This document shows, piece after piece, positions 45,831 to 53,841 of a stretch of DNA of 64,000 nt. Within the stretch, counting starts at the first letter, position 1; each line of letters starts with the position of its first letter. Origin of the DNA: Dethiosulfatibacter aminovorans DSM 17477 (GTDB lineage: Bacteria > Bacillota > Clostridia > Tissierellales > Dethiosulfatibacteraceae); assembly GCF_900142005.1 (NCBI RefSeq), contig NZ_FQZL01000016.1, positions 22,868 through 86,867 on the forward strand. Direction: 5' to 3'. Below the pieces are notes generated by a model, which was given only the letters and a program-made list of their open reading frames with translations, ran no database searches and was not told the DNA's origin. The translations under genes and the position numbers were made by a program.

Positions 45831-47205
45831 GCTTGTATTGAAGCCCCTGCCTCTTGATTCCAAGAATCTCAGAGGTTTTTGTTATATTGCCTCCATTTTC
45901 ATCAAGAAGGCTGGTTATTATATCCTTTTCCACCTCGGAAAGGACCTCCTCAAGGGTCTTTCTTCCTTCATTCAAAGACCTTATGCTTGATTTGATATAA
46001 TTTTCCTCCATCTCCTCGATTTCAATATTGAACTTGCTCTTTATGTAATAAGGAAGATGGATCAGCCTTATTTCTTCGCCGCTGCTTATCATGCTTGCAG
46101 CCCCCTCTATTATATGCTTCAATTCCCTTACATTGCCGGGCCAGTCATATTTTTTGAAAAACTTGAGAACATCATCTGAAATGCCTGCAATCTTCTTGTG
46201 GAGGGCATTTTCATAATATTCCACATAGAAATCGGCTATGAGAGGTATATCTGCCTTTCTTTCCTGAAGGTTTGGAACCCTTATATTCACTACACTGAGC
46301 CTGTAGAAAAGGTCTTCCCTGAACTTTCCCTCTTTTACAAGCTCAAGGGGATCCTTGTTTGTAACGGCTATTATCCTCACATCCACATGCTGCTCGCTGT
46401 TTGAACCTATGGGCCTGAAGGAGCCTGTCTCCAGCACACGCAATATCTTTGCCTGGAGGGAAAGCGGCATGGAATTTATCTCGTCAAGCATTAGAGTTCC
46501 TCCATCTGCCTGTTTGAAGAGACCTTCCTTGTTTTCTGCTCCTGTGAAACTTCCCCTTGTCGTTCCGAAAAGGATGCTTTCAAGCAGGTTTTCAGGTATC
46601 GCTGCACAGTTCTCCGCTATAAAGGGCTTGTCCCTTCTGAGGCTTGCATTGTGGATGCTCTGGGCAAACATCTCCTTTCCAGTTCCCGACTCTCCAATTA
46701 TGAGAACATTGGAGGAAGACTTTGCAATCTGCTTGCATTTTTTCATTATATTCTGCATGGCGCTTGACTTTCCAATTATATCGTCAAAAGAAAAGGTACC
46801 CGACTTCTTGTCTTCAATCTCGGAATAAAGGTCTATCATCCTGTCGGACATGTTCCTCATGAAAGTTATATCCTTTGAAATTTCAACACTCCCAACGATT
46901 TCACCGTTTTCGAATATTGGATATGTTGAGTTAACGGCAGCGATCTTCTTTCCCTGCTTGGATATGTATTCCTGATACTTGGACTCTATGGCCTTTCCGC
47001 TTCTAAGGACCTCCATATGGGTACTCTCGTACCCAAGGGCAGGAAGAATCTTTAGAAGATTCTCCTCCAGCACATCCTCCGCAGTCATCCCTTCTATTGA
47101 CGCCATGGCCTCATTGTAGATCAAGGTCTTCCCCTGGTCATCCACAACATGGACACCTTCCTCCAACCTCGAAAGTATCTCTTCATATATCTTCAACCTG
47201 TTCAA
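45811..47205 (-). CDS. Sigma-54-dependent transcriptional activator (PAS-AAA+-Fis)
   Basis: 464 residues: PAS domain about 5-115 (VHVVDDQGKTLIYNEAMASI), AAA+ domain about 140-375 with Walker A GESGTGKE at 171-178 and Walker B GGTLMLDEI, and a C-terminal Fis-type helix-turn-helix (GGNITKTSEILGIKRQGLQYKL). The sigma-54 contact loop is GSFTGA (218-223) instead of GAFTGA. The start is TTG with AGGTGG 7 nt upstream. Context makes it the likely activator of the ornithine operon; the PAS ligand is unknown. Confidence 0.93.
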   Translation of the reverse strand: MNRLKIYEEILSRLEEGVHVVDDQGKTLIYNEAMASIEGMTAEDVLEENLLKILPALGYESTHMEVLRSGKAIESKYQEYISKQGKKIAAVNSTYPIFENGEIVGSVEISKDITFMRNMSDRMIDLYSEIEDKKSGTFSFDDIIGKSSAMQNIMKKCKQIAKSSSNVLIIGESGTGKEMFAQSIHNASLRRDKPFIAENCAAIPENLLESILFGTTRGSFTGAENKEGLFKQADGGTLMLDEINSMPLSLQAKILRVLETGSFRPIGSNSEQHVDVRIIAVTNKDPLELVKEGKFREDLFYRLSVVNIRVPNLQERKADIPLIADFYVEYYENALHKKIAGISDDVLKFFKKYDWPGNVRELKHIIEGAASMISSGEEIRLIHLPYYIKSKFNIEIEEMEENYIKSSIRSLNEGRKTLEEVLSEVEKDIITSLLDENGGNITKTSEILGIKRQGLQYKLKKYKV

Positions 47206-47279
47206 TAAAAAACCACCTTTCCGGTATATTTATTCCCCAAAATTCTAATTATGCATAATTGTTTCCATCTTCTTTCATC

Positions 47280-47308
47280 ATTATATCATTCCTGCGCACC
47301 TTAAGCAA
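47280..47308 (-). promoter_or_regulatory. Promoter of the sigma-54 activator gene
   Basis: TTGCTT and TATAAT are separated by 17 bp on the minus strand. The -35 overlaps the first GCAAAATATTTTGC palindrome (47305-47318), suggesting autorepression. Confidence 0.65.
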
Positions 47309-47332
47309 AATATTTTGCGCAAAATATTTTCA
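47305..47332. promoter_or_regulatory. Tandem GCAAAATATTTTGC operator in front of the activator gene
   Basis: One perfect 14-bp palindrome (47305-47318) is followed without a gap by a near copy, GCAAAATATTTTCA (47319-47332). The motif is identical to the pair upstream of the ornithine operon. Confidence 0.75.
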
Positions 47333-47520
47333 CTAAACCAGTACCTTGCAAATATAAAAACCATAACCGCCACAAAGAGAAATCAGAATAATTCCGAGGT
47401 CGTGAATTCGAGGCTCGATAATCATCCTTATCAATCCAAGATTGTCGTGTCGAGTGAGCAGGTAGGGATTATTATGAATTCTCTAACCCGTGCATAATTA
47501 GAACTCCACACACCCAAAAA
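47333..47520. other. Unassigned intergenic segment
   Basis: Part of the 407-bp gene-free stretch between the activator and the NhaC gene. It contains short inverted repeats (CGAGG...CCTCG type, two GAATTC sites) and an apparently spurious 60-codon plus-strand frame with no ribosome binding site. It is richer in CG dinucleotides than the surroundings. I recognise no RNA or gene. Confidence 0.4.
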
Positions 47521-47538
47521 CCGGCTCCAAAGAGCCGG
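47521..47538 (-). terminator. Terminator of the NhaC gene
   Basis: Perfect CCGGCTC/GAGCCGG stem with a TTTG loop and a TTTTT tail on the minus strand, about 75 nt after the gene. Confidence 0.85.
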
Positions 47539-47612
47539 CCAAAAGAAGACAAAATCATATTTTTTATTTTTTAATCGTACTATACTTTGTAATACTTTTT
47601 ATATCTTTCTTA

Positions 47613-49187
47613 TTAGTTTGCCTTGGCCTTAACGCCGGCAACTTCATCAACATTCTTACCCACAACATACAATGCCACTGTCATCAATGCTATACCGACT
47701 GGTATCAATACCAATGGCGATATTCCTGCTACTCCGTAAATTATATACATCAGAAGAGCTGTAGCCGCTGTAAGAAGTGCATATGGTATCTGTGTAGATA
47801 CGTGGTCTATATGGTCTGCACTGGCAAATATTGATGCAAGAACTGTTGTGTCAGATATTGGTGAACAATGGTCTCCAAATATTGCTCCTGAGAATACAAC
47901 TCCCGCCATCATAACTGCAGTTTGATAGTCGCCAGTAACCTTGTAGGTTAGCGGTATTGCTATAGGAGTCAGTATTGTCATAGTTCCCCATGATGTTCCG
48001 GTAGCGAATGATATTCCCATACCAAAAAGGAATATTACTATTGGTATCATTGCAAAGCTCAAAGAATCTCCAAGAAGTGTGACTATGAATCCTGCAAGAT
48101 CCATATCTCCTGTTATCGATCCAAGGGACCATGCAAGAGTAAGGATGATACAGGCAAGAAGCATGAGCTTCATACCGTCAATAAGGCTGTCCATAGTGTC
48201 CTTGACATTCATTGTTCTAGTTCCAAGAGCCATAACTATACCTGAAAGCGTCATGGCAAATGCACCCCACAGAAGTGCAGTAGCCGCATCAGCCGCTCCA
48301 AGTATTTCCATCAAACCCATTCCCTGGGTTTCGGGTGAAAGACCTGTATAGTAGAATCCAATAAGAGTCACTACTATAAGTGAGATAATAGGGATAAAGA
48401 AAGTGCTGATTTTTGGCACTGCGTCCTTAACAGGTTCTCCAAGCTCCGTACCTACATCCATCATTGGGCTCGCACCATCTCTGTTTATCTTTCCTTCTCT
48501 TACTGCTCTTGTCTCAGCCTTCAGCATAGGACCGAAATCTCTTCCTGTAAATGATACTATGCCGACGAAGATTACAGCAAAGATACAATATAGGTTTAAA
48601 GGTATACTGCTTACATACGCAGCAAACGGAGTTATCTGCTCAGTTGTGATTCCAGCAACTTCCATTCCTGAACCTATCATACCTATCTGGAATGCAATCC
48701 AGTCCGAAATAAAAAATGTTGCTACCGGCGCAGCAGTTGAATCCAGTATGTAGGAAAGCTTTTCTGAAGACAGCTTATGTTCTTCAGAAATATCCCTAAA
48801 AACATTTCCAACTATTGCTGCATTACAGTAGTCGTTAAAAAACACTATAATACCTAACAGCCATGCTCCAACAGACGCACCTTTTTTTGTTTTGATCTTT
48901 GTTCTGGCCCAGTCCGTCAAAGCCTTGCTTCCGTTCAATCTCCAAATGTATGCAATTCCAGCACCCATCAGAAGGTTGAATAGTAAAAGTCTTGCATTCC
49001 AATCATCTGTAACCTGTGCAACTATTGTCTCAAGAGAATACCCTGCTGCTGCCAGAGGATTTCCGCCTGAAATGATTATCGCACCTGTAAAAATACCTGC
49101 AAACAATGAAATAAGAACTCTTTTTGTCACGAAACATAAAATAATCGCTACCAGCGGTGGTAGAACCGCCAACCAACCATAATCCAT
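47613..49187 (-). CDS. NhaC-family Na+/H+ antiporter
   Basis: About 524 residues with roughly 12 membrane helices (MDYGWLAVLPPLVAIILCFVTKRVLISLFAGIF start; FNDYCNAAIVGNVFRDI; GTSWGTMTILTPIAIPL; GAIFGDHCSPISDTTVLAS). GDHCSPISDTT is typical of the NhaC family, whose members exchange Na+ and H+ or organic ions. AAAGGGG fits the ATG at 49187; the longer open frame is not supported. Its place beside the ornithine genes may indicate ion balance or amino-acid exchange during fermentation, which is inference. Confidence 0.9.
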   Translation of the reverse strand: MDYGWLAVLPPLVAIILCFVTKRVLISLFAGIFTGAIIISGGNPLAAAGYSLETIVAQVTDDWNARLLLFNLLMGAGIAYIWRLNGSKALTDWARTKIKTKKGASVGAWLLGIIVFFNDYCNAAIVGNVFRDISEEHKLSSEKLSYILDSTAAPVATFFISDWIAFQIGMIGSGMEVAGITTEQITPFAAYVSSIPLNLYCIFAVIFVGIVSFTGRDFGPMLKAETRAVREGKINRDGASPMMDVGTELGEPVKDAVPKISTFFIPIISLIVVTLIGFYYTGLSPETQGMGLMEILGAADAATALLWGAFAMTLSGIVMALGTRTMNVKDTMDSLIDGMKLMLLACIILTLAWSLGSITGDMDLAGFIVTLLGDSLSFAMIPIVIFLFGMGISFATGTSWGTMTILTPIAIPLTYKVTGDYQTAVMMAGVVFSGAIFGDHCSPISDTTVLASIFASADHIDHVSTQIPYALLTAATALLMYIIYGVAGISPLVLIPVGIALMTVALYVVGKNVDEVAGVKAKAN

Positions 49188-49218
49188 AAATTGTCGCCCC
49201 TTTCTTGTCTTTCTTTTG

Positions 49219-49345
49219 TTTTTTGGTATATCATAGAATGAGTACTTAATAATTATACACCTACTGAATAAGAAAATCAAGATTCAACAAACAATCGGTT
49301 CTTTCGCCAATTACCTCTCTTTTCCTGATTGTTTTTGGTATATTA
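49219..49345. repeat. TTTTTGGTATAT direct repeat around the NhaC promoter
   Basis: TTTTTTGGTATATCA at 49219-49233 and GTTTTTGGTATATTA at 49331-49345, flanking the NhaC promoter. The inverse form (ATACCGAAAAA) appears within 49395-49434. Possibly operators of an unknown regulator. Confidence 0.4.
49252..49280 (-). promoter_or_regulatory. Promoter of the NhaC gene
   Basis: TTGATT and TATAAT are separated by 17 bp on the minus strand, about 65 nt upstream of the start. I found no GG-N10-GC sigma-54 pattern here. Confidence 0.65.
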
Positions 49346-49394
49346 AAAAATACTACATATCTATCCTTTAAATTACTATATTATAAAGACCGGG

Positions 49395-49434
49395 TACGAA
49401 AAAATACAAAAAAATACCGAAAAATACCGAACTG
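49395..49434. repeat. Four phased 10-bp A-tract units (curved DNA)
   Basis: Four consecutive 10-bp units, TACGAAAAAA, TACAAAAAAA, TACCGAAAAA and TACCGAACTG. A-tracts in phase with the helical turn give intrinsic DNA curvature. It lies about 115-155 bp upstream of the NhaC promoter, at the 3' end of the MATE gene. It accounts for part of the 314-bp gene-free stretch 49188-49501. Confidence 0.55.
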
Positions 49435-49501
49435 ATAAAAAAGTCAAATAAAGCATAATATTTTATGCAGAATATTTATACAAAACATATGAATTATGCA
49501 A

Positions 49502-50842
49502 CTATTCCATCCTTTTTGTTCTTATTGCCTTTTTTGTGAATACATACGAAAAGCTGCCGCTTATCATGTAGGATATGAGAAGGGCAATAAAAATCCCCTT
49601 TATCCCAATGAGATTCGACATGATTATTGCCAGCGGTATGCATATTGCAAACATCTGGACGGAGGAAAAAAGCGCAGCATAAAGAGGCTTGTTAACAGCA
49701 TTTAGAATCGATGCATTGTTGAGAAGCATCCCTTGGAATCCGTATCCTATGGGAAGAATTGTGAGGTATAGTACTGTGACTTTGTTCACTTCACTACTGT
49801 CATTGAAAAGAGGCGCAATATCGTCTGCAAGAATCATCATCGTCGCAAAAATAAAAATGCCGTACTTGAACATGGTCCTTCTTACATAGTTCATTCCTTC
49901 GATTATCCTATATTCTTTTCTTGCACCATAATTCTGGCCTGCAAAAGGCACCATGACATTGGCCATGGCATTGACAAAGGCCAGGAGAAAGTATTCTATT
50001 TTTGTTCCCACTCCATATCCCGCTACAGCCTCGTAGCCGTATGCAGATATGAGCCTTGTTATTATTCCCGCACTTACGGGCGTTATGATTCTCACTATGG
50101 CGGCAGGCACACCGACATAGAGTATATTCTTCCATGAATCAAAGACGTCATTCAATTCCCTGATTCTGAATTTCACAACCTTGTCCCTGAACATGAGGAT
50201 GTACAATGACACTATAAAAGTAATTATCCTTCCAAGTACCGTTGCAAGTGCTGCTCCCCTTATTCCAAGTTCAGGAAATGGACCGATGCCGAATATGAAG
50301 AGAGGATCCATTATTATATTGGCAGTAGCCGCTACGGCCATTATGATCGAAGGTGTCTTCGTATCTCCAAGTGACCTTATTATATAGTTTCCCACCATGG
50401 GCACCACTACGAAGGGCATGCCAAGATACCATATGGACATATACTCCCTTATATATCCCAGTACATCATTTCCTGCCCCAAGGGCTGTAAACACCTCGTC
50501 TATGGTTTTAAGGCCAAGTACAGTCACTATAATGACAAAGCATACGGACAGAAAAATTCCATCTGTAGCCGTTTTCATGACCTTCTTATGATCTCCGCTC
50601 CCTGCTGCCCGCGACACTATGGATGCCGTTCCAATGCCCATTCCAAGAGCAACACTGCCTATTATCAAAACTACTGGAAAGGTGAAGGATATGGCCGCCA
50701 GCTGATCCGTGCCCAGCCTACCTATGAAATATGTATCCGTCAGGTTAAATATAACCATGCTTAACATTCCGAATATCATGGGAATGGTGAGCCTGATGAT
50801 TGTTTTGTCAACACTGTGGTCCGTTAAATTGTTTTTCACCAT
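49502..50842 (-). CDS. MATE-family multidrug/toxin exporter
   Basis: 446 residues with 12 predicted membrane helices in two homologous halves (IIRLTIPMIFGMLSMVIFNLTDTYFIGRLG; FDSWKNILYVGVPAAIVRIITPVSAGIITRLI). DTYFIGRLG and GMGIGTASIVSRAAGSGD are typical MATE elements. Cation-coupled drug or metabolite efflux is likely; the substrate is unknown. No clear terminator is visible; the GCATAATATTTTATGC palindrome 35 bp downstream may mark its end. Confidence 0.92.
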   Translation of the reverse strand: MVKNNLTDHSVDKTIIRLTIPMIFGMLSMVIFNLTDTYFIGRLGTDQLAAISFTFPVVLIIGSVALGMGIGTASIVSRAAGSGDHKKVMKTATDGIFLSVCFVIIVTVLGLKTIDEVFTALGAGNDVLGYIREYMSIWYLGMPFVVVPMVGNYIIRSLGDTKTPSIIMAVAATANIIMDPLFIFGIGPFPELGIRGAALATVLGRIITFIVSLYILMFRDKVVKFRIRELNDVFDSWKNILYVGVPAAIVRIITPVSAGIITRLISAYGYEAVAGYGVGTKIEYFLLAFVNAMANVMVPFAGQNYGARKEYRIIEGMNYVRRTMFKYGIFIFATMMILADDIAPLFNDSSEVNKVTVLYLTILPIGYGFQGMLLNNASILNAVNKPLYAALFSSVQMFAICIPLAIIMSNLIGIKGIFIALLISYMISGSFSYVFTKKAIRTKRME

Positions 50843-51001
50843 GCCTAAATTTCACCCCACCCGCTCAATCATTTCACTTTAATGAATCAATCCGTATTAT
50901 TATTATAATACTAATCAAGTTGACTGTCCACCAGATAAGCTGTTTCCAGACCGTACACACCTTTCTCTTCATTTGATTCCGACAGGAATTTTGACAAAAA
51001 A

Positions 51002-51025
51002 AATACGGCCATCAAGGCCGTATTT
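51002..51025 (-). terminator. Terminator of rpmE
   Basis: AATACGGCC/GGCCGTATT stem with a five-base loop followed by a T-rich run on the minus strand. Confidence 0.88.
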
Positions 51026-51047
51026 TGATTTGCAGCTTAAGTTTGAC

Positions 51048-51245
51048 TTATCTGTTGTATTTCTTCTTGAATTTATCAACACGTCCACCTTTGTCGATAA
51101 ATTTCTGCTTTCCAGTAAAGAAAGGATGACATTCGGAACAAATTTCCACTCTGATTTCATCATCTACAGAACCAGCTTCAAAAGTGTTGCCGCAAGCACA
51201 GTGTACTTTTACTACTTTGTAATCAGGTTGTATATCTTTTTTCAT
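51048..51245 (-). CDS. rpmE: 50S ribosomal protein L31, zinc-binding form
   Basis: 65 residues. HCACGNTF and [14 protein letters not shown] provide the cysteine ligands of the zinc-containing (C+) L31. Follows rho in the same direction, a common Firmicute order. Confidence 0.96.
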   Translation of the reverse strand: MKKDIQPDYKVVKVHCACGNTFEAGSVDDEIRVEICSECHPFFTGKQKFIDKGGRVDKFKKKYNR

Positions 51246-51357
51246 GCTTTTTCACCTCTTTCCAAATATGCTTATATCTAAAATGATACATTAATCTCGT
51301 TTTTTTACACCATAAAATTATAGCATAGGTAGTATATCAAATCAATATCTTTTTTGA

Positions 51358-52698
51358 TTAATTTTTATTTCTGTCCAAATTCATTATCTTCTGTGCATTG
51401 TCAATGAATTCCCTATTGTTCCTTGTAGTCATTAAACCGCTCAGGAATTTTTCAGTAACATAATCTGTAGGGTAACTGCTCAAAGCTTTTCTCAAATACC
51501 ACACGGTTTGAAGTTCATGCTGGTCCAGAAGCAGATCTTCTCTCCTCGTACTTGACTTGTTGATGTCAAGGGCAGGGAATACTCTCTTTTCAGACAATTT
51601 CCTGTCAAGATGTATCTCCATGTTTCCTGTTCCCTTGAATTCCTCGAAGATTACATCATCCATTCTGCTTCCCGTCTCAATAAGGGCAGTGGCAAGTATG
51701 GTAAGGCTTCCTCCGTCTTCTATGTTCCTTGCTGCACCGAAGAATCTCTTAGGACTGTGAAGGGCTCCTGGATCAAGTCCTCCCGACAATGTTCTTCCCG
51801 TTGGAGGAATGGTAAGATTGTATGCCCTTGCAAGTCTTGTAATACTGTCAAGGAGTATTACCACATCCTTGCCGTGCTCAACAAGACGCTTGGCCCTTTC
51901 AAGAACCATTTCGGCAACTTTGATATGGTGCCTTGGAAGCTCGTCAAAGGTTGAATAAACAACATCTCCCTTTACAGACCTCTGCATGTCAGTTACCTCT
52001 TCAGGTCTTTCATCTATGAGGAGAATAATCATCTCGAGGTCGGGATGGTTTTCGGCTATTGCATTTGCAACATTTTTCATAAGGGTCGTCTTTCCTGCCT
52101 TCGGCGGAGCCACTATCATTCCCCTCTGCCCCCTTCCGATCGGAGCCACTATGTCTATTATTCTCATTGACAGCTGCATCTGGTTTGTTTCAAGCTTTAT
52201 TCTATCTTCCGGATAGATAGGTATCAACTTGTCAAAGTCCGGTCTTTTAACTGCAGATTCGGGATTGAGGTCGTTTATCTTCTTTACATAAAGAAGAGCC
52301 TTGTATTTTTCTCCCTGTTTGGCAGGTCTTGTAATTCCGCTTACCTTGTCTCCGGTCTTCATCCTGAATCTTCTTATCTGGGACGGTGAAACATATACAT
52401 CTTCTTCGCTGGAAAGGTAATTGTGCCTTCTCAGGAATCCGTAACCGTCCGTATGAAGTTCAAGTATCCCGGTAGCTTCAAGAATCTCCTCGCTTTTATC
52501 CACTTCATCGTTGAGTCTGTCGGGAAGATTGCTCTTGTACTTCTCCTTCTCATCCTGGATTTTGATTTTTTCAAGATTTTTCTTGATTTCTTCAATCAGT
52601 TCGCTTTTCTTGTACTTGGATATGTTGTGTATTCCCTTTTCTTTGGCAAGTTCCTTCAGGTCTACCAGCTTCATATCCTTCAATTCATTTATATTCAC
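51358..52698 (-). CDS. rho: Transcription termination factor Rho
   Basis: Hexameric RNA helicase that terminates transcription. About 446 residues: N-terminal helical domain ([23 protein letters not shown]), a short charged insertion, the OSB RNA-binding domain ([20 protein letters not shown]), the P-loop [10 protein letters not shown] and [13 protein letters not shown]. The frame opens at a GTG at 52713 that lies upstream of its own GGAGG; the GTG at 52698 is correctly spaced, so I prefer it. Its 335-bp leader carries a copy of the structured repeat. Confidence 0.96.
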   Translation of the reverse strand: MNINELKDMKLVDLKELAKEKGIHNISKYKKSELIEEIKKNLEKIKIQDEKEKYKSNLPDRLNDEVDKSEEILEATGILELHTDGYGFLRRHNYLSSEEDVYVSPSQIRRFRMKTGDKVSGITRPAKQGEKYKALLYVKKINDLNPESAVKRPDFDKLIPIYPEDRIKLETNQMQLSMRIIDIVAPIGRGQRGMIVAPPKAGKTTLMKNVANAIAENHPDLEMIILLIDERPEEVTDMQRSVKGDVVYSTFDELPRHHIKVAEMVLERAKRLVEHGKDVVILLDSITRLARAYNLTIPPTGRTLSGGLDPGALHSPKRFFGAARNIEDGGSLTILATALIETGSRMDDVIFEEFKGTGNMEIHLDRKLSEKRVFPALDINKSSTRREDLLLDQHELQTVWYLRKALSSYPTDYVTEKFLSGLMTTRNNREFIDNAQKIMNLDRNKN

Positions 52699-52796
52699 AG
52701 TTTCCTCCTGCACAAAAAATCCAATGGCATTTTATCAAATCCATCATTGTCACTATTTCATTAATTATTGATGATTATTCGGATCGCAAGAATTAT

Positions 52797-52915
52797 TCCA
52801 CCTTAGGAAAGTCAAAAATACATAACCCCTTTAGTGTTATGCGTCAAAAGAAACTTTCCTCCGCATTTAAATAACCGCTTACGCAGTTACCGCAGCACAT
52901 CTGCTTCCTTATTAG
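52797..52915 (-). repeat. Diverged copy of the structured repeat in the rho leader
   Basis: On the minus strand: AAGGAAGCAGATGTGCTGCG, hairpin AACTGC-GTAA-GCGGTT, GAGGAAAGTTTC, inner stem GCATAAC/GTTATG, then GACTTTCC. Every stem of the 53.7-kb copy has an equivalent although much of the primary sequence differs. It lies 85-215 nt upstream of rho in the same orientation. The rest of the gene-free stretch 52699-53048 shows nothing I recognise. Confidence 0.75.
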
Positions 52916-53048
52916 ATATGTTTTAATAAGATTTTGGGAAAAATCACCGATAGGTAAATGACAAGCAAATTAATATGTTAATAATATCACTAGAATGGCT
53001 CTACGTCAACATTTTGATTACAAATTAAGATGCGGCATTGAATCCGCA

Positions 53049-53426
53049 TCAATAGTATTTGCTTTTTTTTCTGAATGAAACCATTATCATCACACCCAAT
53101 ATAATAAAAGGAACTCCAAATATAAGAGCTGCATCAATATATTCAGCTCCTCCACCCAATATCATGTATAAGGCATTGAACAATCCCCCTACCATGATTA
53201 TGAAACCTCCAAGCTTCACATTCTTGAAAGAAACAAACAGTCCTATGAACATCACCAGAAAAGAAGCAATCATTATCATAAGCTTGACGGGCATTCCTGT
53301 CAAACTGAAGCCTTCTTCCCCTATTGATTCAAATACGAAAAATGACATGAAGAATCCAAAAAGCAGAATAAACAGTATCCTTCCTAATATTCCCATTAAT
53401 TTTTTCAAAATATCTCCTCCTGCCAT
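53049..53426 (-). CDS. Membrane protein of unknown function
   Basis: 125 residues with four predicted membrane helices (ILGRILFILLFGFFMSFFVF; VKLMIMIASFLVMFIGLFVSF; LGGFIIMVGGLFNALYMILGG; ALIFGVPFIILGVMIMVSF) and a short basic tail. Not recognised. A good ribosome binding site (AGGAGG) supports it being real. It diverges from the radical SAM gene and lies upstream of rho in the same direction. Confidence 0.7.
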   Translation of the reverse strand: MAGGDILKKLMGILGRILFILLFGFFMSFFVFESIGEEGFSLTGMPVKLMIMIASFLVMFIGLFVSFKNVKLGGFIIMVGGLFNALYMILGGGAEYIDAALIFGVPFIILGVMIMVSFRKKSKYY

Positions 53427-53637
53427 GAATTTTCAACTATAAACAGCCGACGATTATATTATTATACTACTTTTTGCCTTTCAAAGCATCAAAAATTGTC
53501 CATAAATATGTTGAATGTCATCAAAAGCCCAAGATTCAGCAAATAGTTAAAAATTTCGGTTGATTCACCAATACATTCTTTTTCGATAGTACTCGCAAAA
53601 AATATACCATAATAAATGCAAAAACTATTGCAATTAG

Positions 53638-53665
53638 TTGCTTTCAGGTGTATTATATATATAAT
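53638..53665 (+). promoter_or_regulatory. Promoter upstream of the radical SAM gene and structured repeat
   Basis: TTGCTT and TATAAT are separated by 16 bp. Transcription would start at or just before the structured repeat. TATAATATTT followed by CACAAGAAAGCAGC is shared with the copy at 58.36 kb. Confidence 0.65.
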
Positions 53666-53670
53666 ATTTC

Positions 53671-53813
53671 ACAAGAAAGCAGCTTTGCTGCGTTAAATGC
53701 GAATGCATTTATTAAGTCGCGAAAGAAAGTTTCCTTAAACGCATAATACCAACGCTTCAAGGGATTATGCATTTTATACTTTCTAAAGCTGAAAGAAAGC
53801 AGCTATCACAGAA
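53671..53813 (+). repeat. Dispersed structured repeat, full copy A, in a 5' leader
   Basis: About 140 bp. It contains 5' hairpin GCAGC-TTT-GCTGC; hairpin AAATGC-GAAT-GCATTT; outer stem GAAAGT/ACTTTC; inner stem GCATAAT (53741-53747)/ATTATGC (53764-53770); 3' hairpin AGCTG/CAGCT. The 12-mer AAGAAAGCAGCT occurs at 53673-53684 and again at 53793-53804, exactly 120 bp apart. It occupies most of the untranslated leader of the radical SAM gene. Confidence 0.8.
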
Positions 53814-53841
53814 GATATAAAAATAGAAAAGAGGTAAAATT

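Noticed and set aside
47252..47267. Possible sigma-54 promoter for the activator gene (TGGAAACAATTATGCA)
   Set aside because: GG and GC are 10 nt apart, but the surrounding bases match poorly and a good TTGCTT-17-TATAAT promoter lies just upstream.
47315..47497. Plus-strand frame of 60 codons
   Set aside because: No ribosome binding site, begins within the palindromic operator, and resembles no protein I know.
49452..49467. GCATAATATTTTATGC as a third activator site near NhaC
   Set aside because: It differs from GCAAAATATTTTGC in both half-sites, and no GG-N10-GC promoter lies between it and the NhaC gene.
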